DNA of 64,000 nucleotides. Source: Pseudomonas sp. Teo4. Lineage in GTDB: Bacteria > Pseudomonadota > Gammaproteobacteria > Pseudomonadales > Pseudomonadaceae. Position 1 is the first letter of the stretch; every line of letters starts with the position of its first letter. The stretch lies in contig NZ_JAXCIL010000002.1 in NCBI RefSeq assembly GCF_034387475.1, forward strand, positions 682,001 through 746,000, given 5' to 3'. The notes below the pieces were generated by a model. The model was not told where the DNA came from and ran no database searches. It saw nothing but the letters and a program-made list of their open reading frames with translations. Position numbers and translations under genes: made by a program. Positions 1 through 8,411 of the stretch are shown here, in pieces.

Positions 1-1
1 T

Positions 2-67
2 TTGATGAGCAACTCGTTCGCCTTCGGCGGCAACAATGTCAGCCTGATTCTCGGAGACACCCCATGA
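2..67 (+). CDS. 3' end of a beta-ketoacyl synthase (ApeO-like), truncated by the window edge
   Basis: Only the last 21 codons are visible. They encode the segment NSFAFGGNN followed by a short hydrophobic tail, which is the typical C-terminal signature of FabB/FabF-type ketosynthases. The stop codon overlaps the start of the next gene (ATGA), so the two are translationally coupled. In aryl-polyene clusters the order ketosynthase, dehydratase, ketoreductase, ketosynthase is apeO-apeP-apeQ-apeR; this fragment sits in the apeO position. The catalytic residues lie outside the window, so activity cannot be judged. Confidence 0.8.
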   Translation: MMSNSFAFGGNNVSLILGDTP

Positions 68-534
68 TCCCCTGGCCACTGGCCGAACTGCTGCCCCACG
101 CTGGCGACATGATTCTGATCGACCAGATCGACAGCTGCGACGAGGAACAGATCCACGCCCGTGCCACCGTGCGCCAGGGCGGCCTGTTCAATCGCGCCGA
201 CGGCAGTCTGCCGGCCTGGTTCGGGGTCGAACTGATGGCCCAGACGGTGGCCGCCTTCGCCGGGTGCCGAGCACGTCGCCAAGGTCAACCGGTGGAGCTG
301 GGCTTCCTGCTCGGCACCCGCAAATACAGCTGTGATGTCGAACACTTTCCCGCAGGCACCGAGCTGCAGCTTCACGCCTCGCGTTCGCTGGAAGACGAAA
401 ATGGCATGGGCGTGTTCGAATGCCACCTGCGCGGCCCGGGTATCCACGCCACCGCCCGCCTGAATGTCTATCGCCCGCCGCAACCCGCCAGTTACCTGGC
501 CGAGGCAGGCCCTGAGGAGTCACCCCATGACTGA
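64..534 (+). CDS. hotdog-fold 3-hydroxyacyl-ACP dehydratase (ApeP-like)
   Basis: This 156-residue protein has the look of the FabZ/FabA-like hotdog dehydratases used in aryl-polyene synthesis: an N-terminal PLAELLPHAGDMILID segment with the family histidine, a central helix around WFGVELMAQTVAAFAG, and a short C-terminal strand region. It would dehydrate 3-hydroxyacyl-ACP intermediates of an iterative, fatty-acid-like pathway. It overlaps the upstream ketosynthase by 4 nt and the downstream reductase by 8 nt, so all are co-translated. The function is inferred from family resemblance plus gene order; a generic hotdog thioesterase is the main alternative. Confidence 0.8.
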   Translation: MIPWPLAELLPHAGDMILIDQIDSCDEEQIHARATVRQGGLFNRADGSLPAWFGVELMAQTVAAFAGCRARRQGQPVELGFLLGTRKYSCDVEHFPAGTELQLHASRSLEDENGMGVFECHLRGPGIHATARLNVYRPPQPASYLAEAGPEESPHD

Positions 535-1255
535 CACCATCCTGGTCACAGGCTCCAGCCGCGGCATCGGCCGGGCCATCGCCCTGCGTCTGGCTCGCTC
601 AGGCTACGACCTGGTACTGCATTGCCGCAGTGGCCGTGCCGAAGTCGACGCGGTCGCCGCCGAAGTCCGGGCACTGGGCCAGCAGGCACGGGTACTGCAG
701 TTCGACGTGGCGGACCGCACTGCCTGCAAAACCATCCTGGAAGACGATGTCGAAACCCACGGCGCCTACTACGGCGTGGTGTGCAACGCCGGGCTGACCC
801 GCGACGGTGCGTTCCCGGCACTTACCGATGAAGATTGGGACCAGGTCATGCGTACCAACCTGGATGGTTTCTACAACGTTCTGCACCCATTGATGATGCC
901 GATGATCCGCCGCCGCGCGCCGGGACGTATCGTCTGCATCACCTCGGTATCGGGGTTGATCGGCAACCGGGGCCAGGTCAACTACAGCGCCTCGAAGGCC
1001 GGCGTTATCGGCGCCGCCAAAGCCCTGGCCATCGAGCTGGGCAAGCGTCGCATCACCGTCAACTGCGTAGCCCCCGGCCTGATCGACACGGCCATGCTCG
1101 ACGAGCATGTGCCCGTCGAAGAGCTGCTCAAGATGATTCCCGCCGGACGCATGGGCACCCCCGAGGAAGTGGCCGGCGCGGTGAATTTCCTGATGTCGCC
1201 AGAAGCCGCCTACATCACCCGCCAGGTGCTGGCGGTCAACGGAGGGCTGTGCTGA
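527..1255 (+). CDS. 3-oxoacyl-ACP reductase, FabG/SDR family (ApeQ-like)
   Basis: This is a 242-residue classical short-chain dehydrogenase. The N-terminus has the NADP-binding TGSSRGIGR motif, and the active site is SVSG, Tyr153 and Lys157 (YSASK). It would reduce 3-ketoacyl-ACP to 3-hydroxyacyl-ACP. The ATG at 527 is chosen because an SD-like GGAG sits just upstream and the SDR fold begins directly (MTDTILVTG); an upstream in-frame start at 464 would add 21 residues unlike the family. The stop overlaps the next start (TGATG). Its place between a hotdog dehydratase and a ketosynthase points to pigment biosynthesis rather than housekeeping fabG. Confidence 0.88.
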   Translation: MTDTILVTGSSRGIGRAIALRLARSGYDLVLHCRSGRAEVDAVAAEVRALGQQARVLQFDVADRTACKTILEDDVETHGAYYGVVCNAGLTRDGAFPALTDEDWDQVMRTNLDGFYNVLHPLMMPMIRRRAPGRIVCITSVSGLIGNRGQVNYSASKAGVIGAAKALAIELGKRRITVNCVAPGLIDTAMLDEHVPVEELLKMIPAGRMGTPEEVAGAVNFLMSPEAAYITRQVLAVNGGLC

Positions 1256-2481
1256 TGCGCCGTGTCGTGGTCACCGGCATGGCCGGCATCACCGCCCTGG
1301 GCAACGACTGGGCAACCATCGCCGGGCATTTCGCCAACCAGCGCAGCGGCATTCGCCGCATGCACGAATGGGACAGATACGAGGAACTCAACACCCGTCT
1401 GGCTGGCCCCATCGATGATTTCACCGTGCCCCGCCACTGGACCCGCAAGCAGCTGCGCAGCATGGGCCGCGTCTCTCGTCTGGCGGTTGCCGCTGCCGAG
1501 CGCGCGCTGGCCGACGCCGGGCTGCTCGACGACCCGAGCATCCGCGACGGTCGCATGGGCGTGGCCTGTGGCTCGTCAACCGGCAGCACCGACGAGATCA
1601 AGACCTTCGGCAACATGCTGATGAACGCGGTGGCCGATGGCCTGAACGCCAACTCCTACGTGCGCATGATGCCGCACACCACCGCCGCCAATATCAGCAT
1701 CTTCTTCGGCCTCACCGGGCGCCTGATCCCCACCTCCAGCGCCTGCACCAGCGGCAGCCAGGGCGTCGGCTACGCCTATGAGGCGATCAAGTACGGTCGC
1801 CTGCCGATGATGCTCGCCGGCGGCGCCGAAGAGCTGTGCCCCACCGAAGCCATGGTGTTCGATGCGCTGTACGCCACCAGCCTGAAGAACGACACCCCGC
1901 ACCTGACCCCACGGCCCTATGACATCGACCGCGATGGCCTGGTCATCGGCGAAGGCGGTGGCATGCTGGTGCTCGAAGAGCTGGAGCATGCCCTGGCTCG
2001 CGGGGCCAGGATCCATGCCGAGGTGGTTGGCTTCGGCAGCAATGCAGACGGCCAGCACATCACCCGACCCGAGCAGGTCACCATGCGCCGGGCCATGGAA
2101 CTGGCGCTGGAAGATGCCGGCCTGGCCCCCGAAGCCATCGGTTACGTCAACGGCCACGGCACTGCCACCGAACAAGGCGACATCGCCGAGACCCTGGCCA
2201 CCAGCAGCCTGTTCGGGCCACGCATGCCCATCAGTTCGCAGAAGAGTTTCCTCGGCCACACCCTTGGCGCCTGCGGCGCGTTGGAATCGTGGTTCAGCAT
2301 CGAAATGATGAACAGCGACCGCTACGTGCACACCCTCAACCTCGACCAGGTCGACCCGCGCTGTGGCGAGCTGGATTACCTGACCGGCAGTTTGCGCGCC
2401 ATGAGCCACGAGTACGTGATGAACAACAACTTTGCCTTTGGTGGGGTCAACACGTCGCTCATTTTCCGGCGCTGGGCCTGA
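1255..2481 (+). CDS. beta-ketoacyl-ACP synthase (ApeR-like, FabF family)
   Basis: This 408-residue condensing enzyme carries the full Cys-His-His triad: Cys164 in SSACTSGSQG, His301 in NGHGTATEQGD and His335 in FLGHTLGACG. It catalyses decarboxylative Claisen condensation of acyl and malonyl-ACP units. The start is the ATG overlapping the stop of the preceding reductase. It is the last gene of the cluster and is followed by REP palindromes. By gene order it corresponds to ApeR of aryl-polyene clusters, but a single family member cannot be told from other FabF-like synthases by motif alone. Confidence 0.88.
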   Translation: MRRVVVTGMAGITALGNDWATIAGHFANQRSGIRRMHEWDRYEELNTRLAGPIDDFTVPRHWTRKQLRSMGRVSRLAVAAAERALADAGLLDDPSIRDGRMGVACGSSTGSTDEIKTFGNMLMNAVADGLNANSYVRMMPHTTAANISIFFGLTGRLIPTSSACTSGSQGVGYAYEAIKYGRLPMMLAGGAEELCPTEAMVFDALYATSLKNDTPHLTPRPYDIDRDGLVIGEGGGMLVLEELEHALARGARIHAEVVGFGSNADGQHITRPEQVTMRRAMELALEDAGLAPEAIGYVNGHGTATEQGDIAETLATSSLFGPRMPISSQKSFLGHTLGACGALESWFSIEMMNSDRYVHTLNLDQVDPRCGELDYLTGSLRAMSHEYVMNNNFAFGGVNTSLIFRRWA

Positions 2482-2482
2482 C

Positions 2483-2672
2483 CATCGCCGGCAAGCCGGC
2501 TCCCACAGGTAGTGCAGTGATCTCAAGATCAGCGCGGCCCATGTGGGAGATACTGTCTTGTGCTGCCTGTACCGGCCTCATCGCCGGCAAGCCGGCTCCC
2601 ACGGGTATTGCAGTGATCTCAAGATCAGCGCGGTCCATGTGGGAGCCGGCTTGCCGGCGATCGAGGGCAACG
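2483..2672. repeat. two REP/REPIN elements in tandem
   Basis: Two nearly identical units start at 2483 and about 2572. Each begins ATCGCCGGCAAGCCGGCTCC. The second is a complete pair of head-to-head REPs (2572-2661) with a spacer of about 35 nt; the first lacks its closing palindrome and ends at GTGGGAG (2549). They lie between convergent genes and could fold into hairpins that stop or stabilise transcripts. The same unit recurs at 18079, 43001 and 54425. Confidence 0.85.
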
Positions 2673-2687
2673 CCCTCGCCCCACCGC

Positions 2688-3581
2688 TCACCCCATCACC
2701 AACCCCGTCAGCAGCTCGGCAAACGCCTTGGCCATCGCCGAACCACCACGCTCACGCTGTACCAACCAGACCGCGCTCATCGCGCCCTCGTCCAGCAGGG
2801 TGCGATACACCACGCCCTCGATCTGCATGCGCTGGAATGACGCCGGCAACACCGACACCCCCAACCCCGCCGACACCAGCCCGATGATGGTCATCGCCTC
2901 CCCCGCCTCCTGGGCAAAGTGCGGGCTGAACCCAGCTTCACGCGCCAGGTTCAACAACTGCGCATGCAGGCCACTGCCATAACTGCGCGGGAAGAACACG
3001 AACGGCTCATGGGCCAGGGCCGCCATGTACACCCCCTGCTCGGTACCAACGGCCAGCGGGTGCGACGCGTTGATCACCGCCACCAATGGTTCTCGAAACA
3101 GCTCGGTGGCCACCAGCCCCTCTGGCAAAGGCATCGGACGCATCAGACCAACTTCGATGGACTCGTCGAACACCCCTTCGGCGACATCGCGGCTGCTCAT
3201 TTCCTTCAGGTTCAGGTGCACCGCCGGAAAACGCTGGCGAAAGGCGTGGATGGCCTTTGGAATCTTCGACGTGAATGGCGCCGACGAAGTGAAACCGATC
3301 TTCATCTCGCCCAACTCACCCAGTTGTGCCCGACGCGCCACATCGGCTGCCTTCTCCACCTGGGCCAATACCTGGCGGGCCTCTTCAAGGAACAGGCGCC
3401 CGGCTTCGCTCAGCTCGACACGGCGGTTGGTACGCTCGAACAGACGCGCGCCCAGCTCAAGCTCCAATGCCTGTATCTGCTGGCTCAGCGGAGGCTGGGA
3501 AATACCCAGTTGCTGGGCCGCCCGGCCAAAGTGCAATTCCTCGGCCACGGCTATGAAGTAACGCAGATGGCGCAGTTCCAT
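2688..3581 (-). CDS. LysR-family transcriptional regulator (BenM/CatM-like)
   Basis: This 297-residue protein has an N-terminal winged helix-turn-helix (residues 1-60, with MELRHLRYFIAVAEELHFGR and the recognition region ISQPPLSQQI), a linker helix and a periplasmic-binding-like effector domain. The start at 3581 is chosen because LysR proteins normally begin MELRHLRYF; an upstream alternative adds four residues. It is divergent from an MFS transporter, so the parsimonious model is that it controls that exporter and itself from the shared 108-nt gap. The inducer cannot be deduced. Confidence 0.9.
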   Translation of the reverse strand: MELRHLRYFIAVAEELHFGRAAQQLGISQPPLSQQIQALELELGARLFERTNRRVELSEAGRLFLEEARQVLAQVEKAADVARRAQLGELGEMKIGFTSSAPFTSKIPKAIHAFRQRFPAVHLNLKEMSSRDVAEGVFDESIEVGLMRPMPLPEGLVATELFREPLVAVINASHPLAVGTEQGVYMAALAHEPFVFFPRSYGSGLHAQLLNLAREAGFSPHFAQEAGEAMTIIGLVSAGLGVSVLPASFQRMQIEGVVYRTLLDEGAMSAVWLVQRERGGSAMAKAFAELLTGLVMG

Positions 3582-3689
3582 GACAGGCTCCAATCAAGTC
3601 GCAAAACATCTCAAATAGGTCGAACAATATATTGGATCTAATCATTAGCCAGCTATATGCTTTTTTCATCGCGCTTGAGGTACCTGCCC
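3582..3689. promoter_or_regulatory. divergent promoter region with a LysR-type box
   Basis: The space between the LysR gene and the MFS gene is AT-rich compared with its surroundings. It contains the interrupted palindrome ATTGGATCTAAT (3631-3642), which reads ATTAGATCCAAT on the other strand, close to the T-N11-A dyads bound by LysR proteins. Assignment as the operator is inference from position and symmetry. Confidence 0.45.
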
Positions 3690-4934
3690 GTGAAGACCGC
3701 TGTAGCCCCCCTCCCTACCGAGCCTGACCCTGTCACCTTCAACGACACCTGGATCGAGAAAGGCACCCCCGCCTTCATGAAGACCGTGCTGGCCCTGTTC
3801 AGCGGCGGCTTCGCCACCTTCGCCCTGTTGTACTGCGTGCAGCCAATGATGCCGCTGCTGTCGAAGGAGTTCGCAATCAACGCTGCGCAGAGCAGCCTGG
3901 TGCTGTCGGTTTCCACCGCCATGCTGGCGTTCGGCCTGTTGATCACCGGGCCGATCTCCGACCGCATCGGGCGCAAGCCGGTGATGGTCTTCGCACTGCT
4001 GTGCGCGGCATTGTCGACCCTGGCCAGTGCGGTGATGCCGACCTGGGAAGGGGTGCTGGCAACCCGTGCGCTGGTCGGCTTGTCGCTCAGTGGCCTGGCG
4101 GCGGTGGCGATGACTTACCTGAGCGAAGAGATCCACCCCCAGCACATCGGCCTGGCGATGGGCCTGTATATCGGTGGCAACGCCATTGGCGGCATGTGTG
4201 GGCGCCTGATCACTGGGGTGCTGATCGACTTCGTCAGCTGGCACACGGCGATGCTGACCATCGGCGGCCTGGCCCTGGTGGCCGCGCTGGTGTTCTGGAA
4301 AGTGCTGCCCGAATCGCGCAACTTCCGCCCCCAGGCCATGAGCCCGCGCACCCTGCTGGACGGTTTCGTCATGCACTTCAAGGACGCCGGCCTGCCTTGG
4401 CTGTTCCTTGAAGCCTTCCTGCTGATGGGCGCCTTCGTCACCCTGTTCAACTACATTGGCTACCGCTTGCTGGCCGAGCCTTATCACATGAACCAGGCGC
4501 TGGTCGGCTTGCTGTCGGTGGTGTACCTGTCGGGCATCTACAGCTCTGCACAGGTGGGCGCCCTGGCCGACAAGCTGGGCCGACGCAAAGTGTTCTGGGC
4601 CAGCATTCTGGTGATGGCGGCCGGTTTGCTGATGACCCTGGCCAGCCCGCTGGTGATGGTGATCCTCGGCATGCTGGTGTTCACTTTCGGCTTCTTTGGC
4701 GCGCACTCGGTGGCCAGCAGCTGGATCGGCCGCCGGGCCTTCAAGGCCAAGGGGCAAGCGTCATCGCTGTACCTGTTCTGCTATTACGCGGGGTCGAGTG
4801 TTGCCGGGACGGCAGGCGGGGTGTTCTGGCATCACGCAGGCTGGAATGGTATCGGGCTGTTCATTGGCAGCCTGCTGGCAGTGGCGCTGCTGGTGGCGTT
4901 GCACCTGAGCAAGTTGCCGCCCAAGGCTGCCTGA
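3690..4934 (+). CDS. MFS transporter, YnfM-like drug/metabolite exporter
   Basis: A major facilitator with about twelve hydrophobic segments. The signature between TM2 and TM3 is visible as GPISDRIGRKPVM, with a second copy-like loop GALADKLGRRKVF in the C-terminal half. It should be a proton-driven exporter in the inner membrane; the substrate is unknown. A GTG start at 3690 (414 residues) is preferred because TTGAGG lies 9 nt upstream; the ATG at 3657 has no ribosome binding site. It is divergent from the LysR gene at 2688 and is followed by a strong hairpin. Confidence 0.82.
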   Translation: MKTAVAPLPTEPDPVTFNDTWIEKGTPAFMKTVLALFSGGFATFALLYCVQPMMPLLSKEFAINAAQSSLVLSVSTAMLAFGLLITGPISDRIGRKPVMVFALLCAALSTLASAVMPTWEGVLATRALVGLSLSGLAAVAMTYLSEEIHPQHIGLAMGLYIGGNAIGGMCGRLITGVLIDFVSWHTAMLTIGGLALVAALVFWKVLPESRNFRPQAMSPRTLLDGFVMHFKDAGLPWLFLEAFLLMGAFVTLFNYIGYRLLAEPYHMNQALVGLLSVVYLSGIYSSAQVGALADKLGRRKVFWASILVMAAGLLMTLASPLVMVILGMLVFTFGFFGAHSVASSWIGRRAFKAKGQASSLYLFCYYAGSSVAGTAGGVFWHHAGWNGIGLFIGSLLAVALLVALHLSKLPPKAA

Positions 4935-4935
4935 G

Positions 4936-4977
4936 CCCTGTGACCGACAAGCCGGCGCCAGCTTGTCGGTCACAGGG
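4936..4977. terminator. perfect 17-bp hairpin between convergent genes
   Basis: Arms 4936-4952 (CCCTGTGACCGACAAGC) and 4961-4977 are exact reverse complements around an 8-nt loop. It lies just after the MFS stop and just before the end of the opposing ygiW-like gene, so it probably ends both transcripts. There is no long T-run on either side, so Rho-independent activity is uncertain. Confidence 0.6.
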
Positions 4978-4984
4978 TTTCGGA

Positions 4985-5332
4985 TCAGTTGATGATCTCA
5001 ACGATATCCACATCCACCTCTCGGCTCATCAGGTGCTTTTCCACCTCGCCGGTCAGCTTGACCTTGGTCTTCTCGTTGAATGGCGTCGCGGGCAGATCCT
5101 CGTCGTCAATCTCGACGGTAATGGTGCCGCTGTTGTCCTTGAACTCGTACTTGTCGTCGTTGTTGATCTTCTTGGTCACGAAGCCTTGCAGCACGACCGG
5201 GGTGTCGTCGGCTGCATCATTGGCCGCTGCCACGGTGGTCACAGGTTGGGCACCTGGGCCGGTGTAGCCGGCAGCCAGGGCCGCGGTGCTGAAAAGAGGA
5301 GCAAGCAAGAAGGCCAGGTAACGGAGTTTCAT
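4985..5332 (-). CDS. YgiW/YdeI-family periplasmic OB-fold stress protein
   Basis: This 115-residue protein has a clear signal peptide (MKLRYLAFLLAPLF...ALA) and a single BOF (bacterial OB-fold) domain with the family pattern VVLQGFVTKKINNDDKYEFKD and a terminal DVDIVEII strand. Relatives in E. coli (YgiW, YdeI) are periplasmic and linked to resistance to hydrogen peroxide, metals and antimicrobial peptides. It is 65 nt downstream of gspM on the same strand and might be read through from the T2SS operon, although it may have its own promoter. The ligand is unknown. Confidence 0.85.
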   Translation of the reverse strand: MKLRYLAFLLAPLFSTAALAAGYTGPGAQPVTTVAAANDAADDTPVVLQGFVTKKINNDDKYEFKDNSGTITVEIDDEDLPATPFNEKTKVKLTGEVEKHLMSREVDVDIVEIIN

Positions 5333-5397
5333 GGGGTAAGTCCTTGTAGGGGTTTCGATGGCCCCAGATTAGCCAGCCTGGCTGAATCAAAGCTTAA

Positions 5398-5862
5398 TCA
5401 CTCCAGCGCCAGGGCAAGCTGAGCCTGCAGTCGCTCGCCCTGCGCTTGCAGCTGCAAGTCAAGGAACCGAGCTTCGTCACGCTCAAGTTCATGCAGCCAG
5501 GCGAAGACAATCTCTGAGGGCCCCTCAATACTGACTTCAATCCGACCCGCCCGAGCCTCCAGCGCCTGTACCTGCAACCCCGCGCGCTGGGCCCGCTCGC
5601 TCAGACTGGCGGCCGTCAGCGTCTGCGCGCTGGCGGGTTGTCGATTCGGTGCCGAGGGCAGCCGTTGCAACTGCTGCTTGATCACTTCTTGATGAGCCAG
5701 TGCCTGCTGTAGCTCCTGCACACGCATTTGCCCTGGCGCCCAGGTAAAGTGCCACACAGTCGATGCAACAAGCAGCCAGCCCATGGCCTGGAGCAACCGT
5801 TGTCGATAAGCCGGAACTCGCCGCCATTGGGCGACCATGTGTTGATCGATTCGCAGCATCAT
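5398..5862 (-). CDS. gspM: type II secretion protein GspM
   Basis: A 154-residue bitopic inner-membrane protein with one N-terminal TM segment (AMGWLLVASTVWHFTWAPGQ), a coiled-coil-like stretch and a small ferredoxin-like periplasmic domain. GspM partners GspL in the assembly platform of the T2SS. The start at 5862 is set by an ATGA overlap with the gspL stop. It is the last gsp gene; no gspN or gspO follows. Sequence conservation of GspM is low in general, so the call leans on topology, length and position. Confidence 0.85.
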   Translation of the reverse strand: MMLRIDQHMVAQWRRVPAYRQRLLQAMGWLLVASTVWHFTWAPGQMRVQELQQALAHQEVIKQQLQRLPSAPNRQPASAQTLTAASLSERAQRAGLQVQALEARAGRIEVSIEGPSEIVFAWLHELERDEARFLDLQLQAQGERLQAQLALALE

Positions 5863-6971
5863 TCTGACCCCGCCCAATGCAAACTCGCCCGGACATGGCC
5901 CTCAACTTGCCGCGCATGCCCCATGTCCACCTCAGGTACGCGTTCCTGCAAGCGTTCAAGGTCTGCAAAACCCTGTGCTACGACCTCGACACGCCAGCCT
6001 TTGGAAGGTTCGAGCACAGCCCGCTCGATGCGCAGGTTGCCCGCGTCGACCAGATGCTCAGCCAGCTCGGCCAGCCGTTGCATGGCGGTGACGGGTAATG
6101 GGCGCGGCTCAAGCGCTTGGATTTGCGCAAGCAGGTCGGTCCCTGGGGACTGCTCAGGTGCCCACGCCTGAAAGGCGTGAAGGTTGTCGGCCTGTAGCTG
6201 CGACGCCTGCCTCTGCAGACCACCAGCACGCATGTACTCGCCAGCACAGATAATCAGCGAGGCTAACAGCGCGCCTGCCATCAAAGCCTGCCACGGCAAG
6301 CTTCGCCGACGCTTGCGGAAACAGCCCTGAAGCAAGTCGACAGCATTGGCCTGCCCTTGCATCAACAGTCCAACGGCACTGTCCACGCGTTGGTTGCACG
6401 GTGCGTTTTGCGCGTCACAGCGTTCTGCCATCCAGGCCATGGGCGGCAGCTGTTGAGCGAGCACTTGGGCTGCCTGCGACCGAACGGCAAGTCGTGGCCC
6501 CCCCGCACCTCCCAATAGCCAACGCCCCTCCAGGTACAACGCTCCGGCCTGTGTGCCAAACAGGCGGTCGGCGTCGACATGAACGTGCAGCGGGTTGAGT
6601 CCCGCGGTTTGCACCACGGCCAGAACCCTCTGGAACAAAGCGCGATCGATCACCAGGGCACGCCTCGACCCTTGCTCGTCCACAGCGCCAAAGGCCAGAT
6701 GCAATGTGTCCAGCGAAGCCGCCAACTGCTCCTCGACAGCATAAGCCAGGGCCTCACGCGAAGGCCGACGCCCCGGCACGGGGGCAACCGTGCAATCGCT
6801 GAGCAACTCCATCGGCAGCACCAACACCACCGACCGTGCACCCAATTGATCAGCCACTTCGTCCAGGCACGCCCTGCGCAATTCACCTTGCGATGACCAC
6901 GCCAACACCGGCCACCGGGCATCGACCTGTTGTATCCCTTCCGGCAGAAGGTAAATCCCGCATTCATTCAT
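5859..6971 (-). CDS. gspL: type II secretion protein GspL
   Basis: This 370-residue protein has an actin-like cytoplasmic domain (about residues 1-225), a single TM (LPWQALMAGALLASLIICAG) and a periplasmic ferredoxin-like domain at the C-terminus. GspL binds the N-terminal part of the GspE ATPase and links it to GspM and GspC in the inner membrane. It overlaps gspK by 8 nt and gspM by 4 nt. Length and domain order are usual for the family. Confidence 0.87.
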   Translation of the reverse strand: MNECGIYLLPEGIQQVDARWPVLAWSSQGELRRACLDEVADQLGARSVVLVLPMELLSDCTVAPVPGRRPSREALAYAVEEQLAASLDTLHLAFGAVDEQGSRRALVIDRALFQRVLAVVQTAGLNPLHVHVDADRLFGTQAGALYLEGRWLLGGAGGPRLAVRSQAAQVLAQQLPPMAWMAERCDAQNAPCNQRVDSAVGLLMQGQANAVDLLQGCFRKRRRSLPWQALMAGALLASLIICAGEYMRAGGLQRQASQLQADNLHAFQAWAPEQSPGTDLLAQIQALEPRPLPVTAMQRLAELAEHLVDAGNLRIERAVLEPSKGWRVEVVAQGFADLERLQERVPEVDMGHARQVEGHVRASLHWAGSE

Positions 6972-7821
6972 CCAAACGTGGCTCCCTCAAGGCAGTAACG
7001 ACTCGACGCACCACGCGCGGCCGCTGTGTCTTGGCATCGATTTCCACATCGCTGTACACATAAAGCTGCTGCCCGCCCTGTTGTGCCGTGAGTTCCAGAC
7101 GAAACCAGCGACTGCCCACCGCCAGGCCATGCGTGCCTGGCCCTTGTCCTGAAAGCGCGGGTGCCGCGAGAAACTGCTGCACATTGGCGTAGCCAGCTGC
7201 CGGTCGCTCACGTAGCAAACGCGATGCGGTCGGTTCATCCACTTTTTCCAAGGTGCCGAGCAGGCGTGCCGAGGTGGTGTTGACGTTGAGCCCTGCTTCT
7301 TTCGGCAGTGCCACTATCCAGGGCTTCAGGCGCGCAAGAACTTCGCTGGTGACACCTGGCAGGGTGCGCAGCTGGCTGATATCGATGAGTGGGCGACCGA
7401 CCAGAGGGTCCAGAGCAGGCGCTTTGATTTGCAAGGAATGGCAAAGACGCTGCCATCGCTCGAGCAGCACCTTGTCGAGCGACTGCAAGCCCACCAGCGA
7501 GCCAACATTGAAGCGCCCGGCCAGGTCCTCCATACGAACCGTCAGTTGTCCGTCACCCAGCTTGAAGGTGCGAGCGTTTGCCCAAGTCTGCCCGTTGTGG
7601 CTCAGTTGCACGAGTTCCGAAGCCTGCTGACCGATCTGCACCAGCGCCAGGCGCTCACCTGACAATGCCAGCTGCATCAGCCGCGACGCCTGAATCTGTT
7701 GGCTGGCACCTGCCAGCAACAGCTGGTGACTGCGTAGCATGCCTGCAGCCAGCATCGTGGCCAGTGCCAGAATCAGCAACACCGTAACCAGCGCAAGACC
7801 CCGTTGGCGTTCAGGCCTCAC
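6964..7821 (-). CDS. gspK: type II secretion minor pseudopilin GspK
   Basis: A 285-residue pseudopilin with a short basic leader ending RQRG, followed by LALVTVLLILALA. It lacks the Glu at position +5, which is normal for GspK and unlike the other pseudopilins. The large globular domain has the family feature of a helical insert (RPLIDISQLRTLPGV). GspK caps the pseudopilus tip with GspI and GspJ. It starts with GTG at 7821, overlapping the gspJ stop as GTGA. Processing requires a prepilin peptidase not encoded here. Confidence 0.92.
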   Translation of the reverse strand: MRPERQRGLALVTVLLILALATMLAAGMLRSHQLLLAGASQQIQASRLMQLALSGERLALVQIGQQASELVQLSHNGQTWANARTFKLGDGQLTVRMEDLAGRFNVGSLVGLQSLDKVLLERWQRLCHSLQIKAPALDPLVGRPLIDISQLRTLPGVTSEVLARLKPWIVALPKEAGLNVNTTSARLLGTLEKVDEPTASRLLRERPAAGYANVQQFLAAPALSGQGPGTHGLAVGSRWFRLELTAQQGGQQLYVYSDVEIDAKTQRPRVVRRVVTALREPRLDE

Positions 7822-8411
7822 CGACCAACTCCAGCCAGCGGCAGAAGCCGTCGAAGGCGCTGAAAACGGCCAGACGAGATCGTCACTTCAATCGCGTTCG
7901 GTACAAGCGCGTGACGTTCAGGGCCCGGCCACTGAGCCGTCCAGCCTTGACCCGGCACATGCAGACGCCAACGCAACTCACTGACGTTGTCCAGCAAACG
8001 CTGTGGGCGCCCTTCACCTTGCTCCAGGGATCTGCGGCGCCGCCAGAGCGCCCCCTCTTCAAACCAGTACTCGACGACACGCAAATGACTGCCAGCAGCC
8101 ACCGAGTCGCTCGCCTCATCGCTTAACATCCAACGGAGTCGCTGCCGGTCCAGAGAAACCGCATATCCAGTAGCCTCCAAGCTCGTCGGAAACACGCCCT
8201 GCCAGGCATCACGCTGGATCAGGCTCATGGCCCGCCCCAGTGCTCGCAGTTCATCAGCCTGCCGTTGTAACGCTGCCTCAGTGCGGACCAGGGTCGAGAA
8301 AAGCGTTGCGCTACCCAGCGCCAGCAAGGCGAAGATGGCCAGAGCAAGCAACAGCTCCAGCAGCGTAAAGCCCCGCTGCCGACGACATGCACCACGCTCA
8401 TTCGGCGACAT
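7818..8411 (-). CDS. gspJ: type II secretion minor pseudopilin GspJ
   Basis: A 197-residue protein with a class III signal peptide (RQRG then FTLLELLLALAIFALLALG, Glu at +5) and a soluble beta-rich domain with the YWFEEGALWRRRR strand typical of GspJ. It is part of the GspI-J-K tip complex. The ATG at 8411 is preferred over a TTG at 8417 because GGAGG lies 6 nt upstream. It overlaps gspI by 14 nt and gspK by 4 nt. Confidence 0.9.
   Translation of the reverse strand: MSPNERGACRRQRGFTLLELLLALAIFALLALGSATLFSTLVRTEAALQRQADELRALGRAMSLIQRDAWQGVFPTSLEATGYAVSLDRQRLRWMLSDEASDSVAAGSHLRVVEYWFEEGALWRRRRSLEQGEGRPQRLLDNVSELRWRLHVPGQGWTAQWPGPERHALVPNAIEVTISSGRFQRLRRLLPLAGVGR

Noticed and set aside
835..1254. 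Upstream 140-codon extension of the ketosynthase
   Set aside because: It overlaps the ketoreductase in another frame and is not like any ketosynthase; the true start is the ATG at 1255 coupled to the previous stop.
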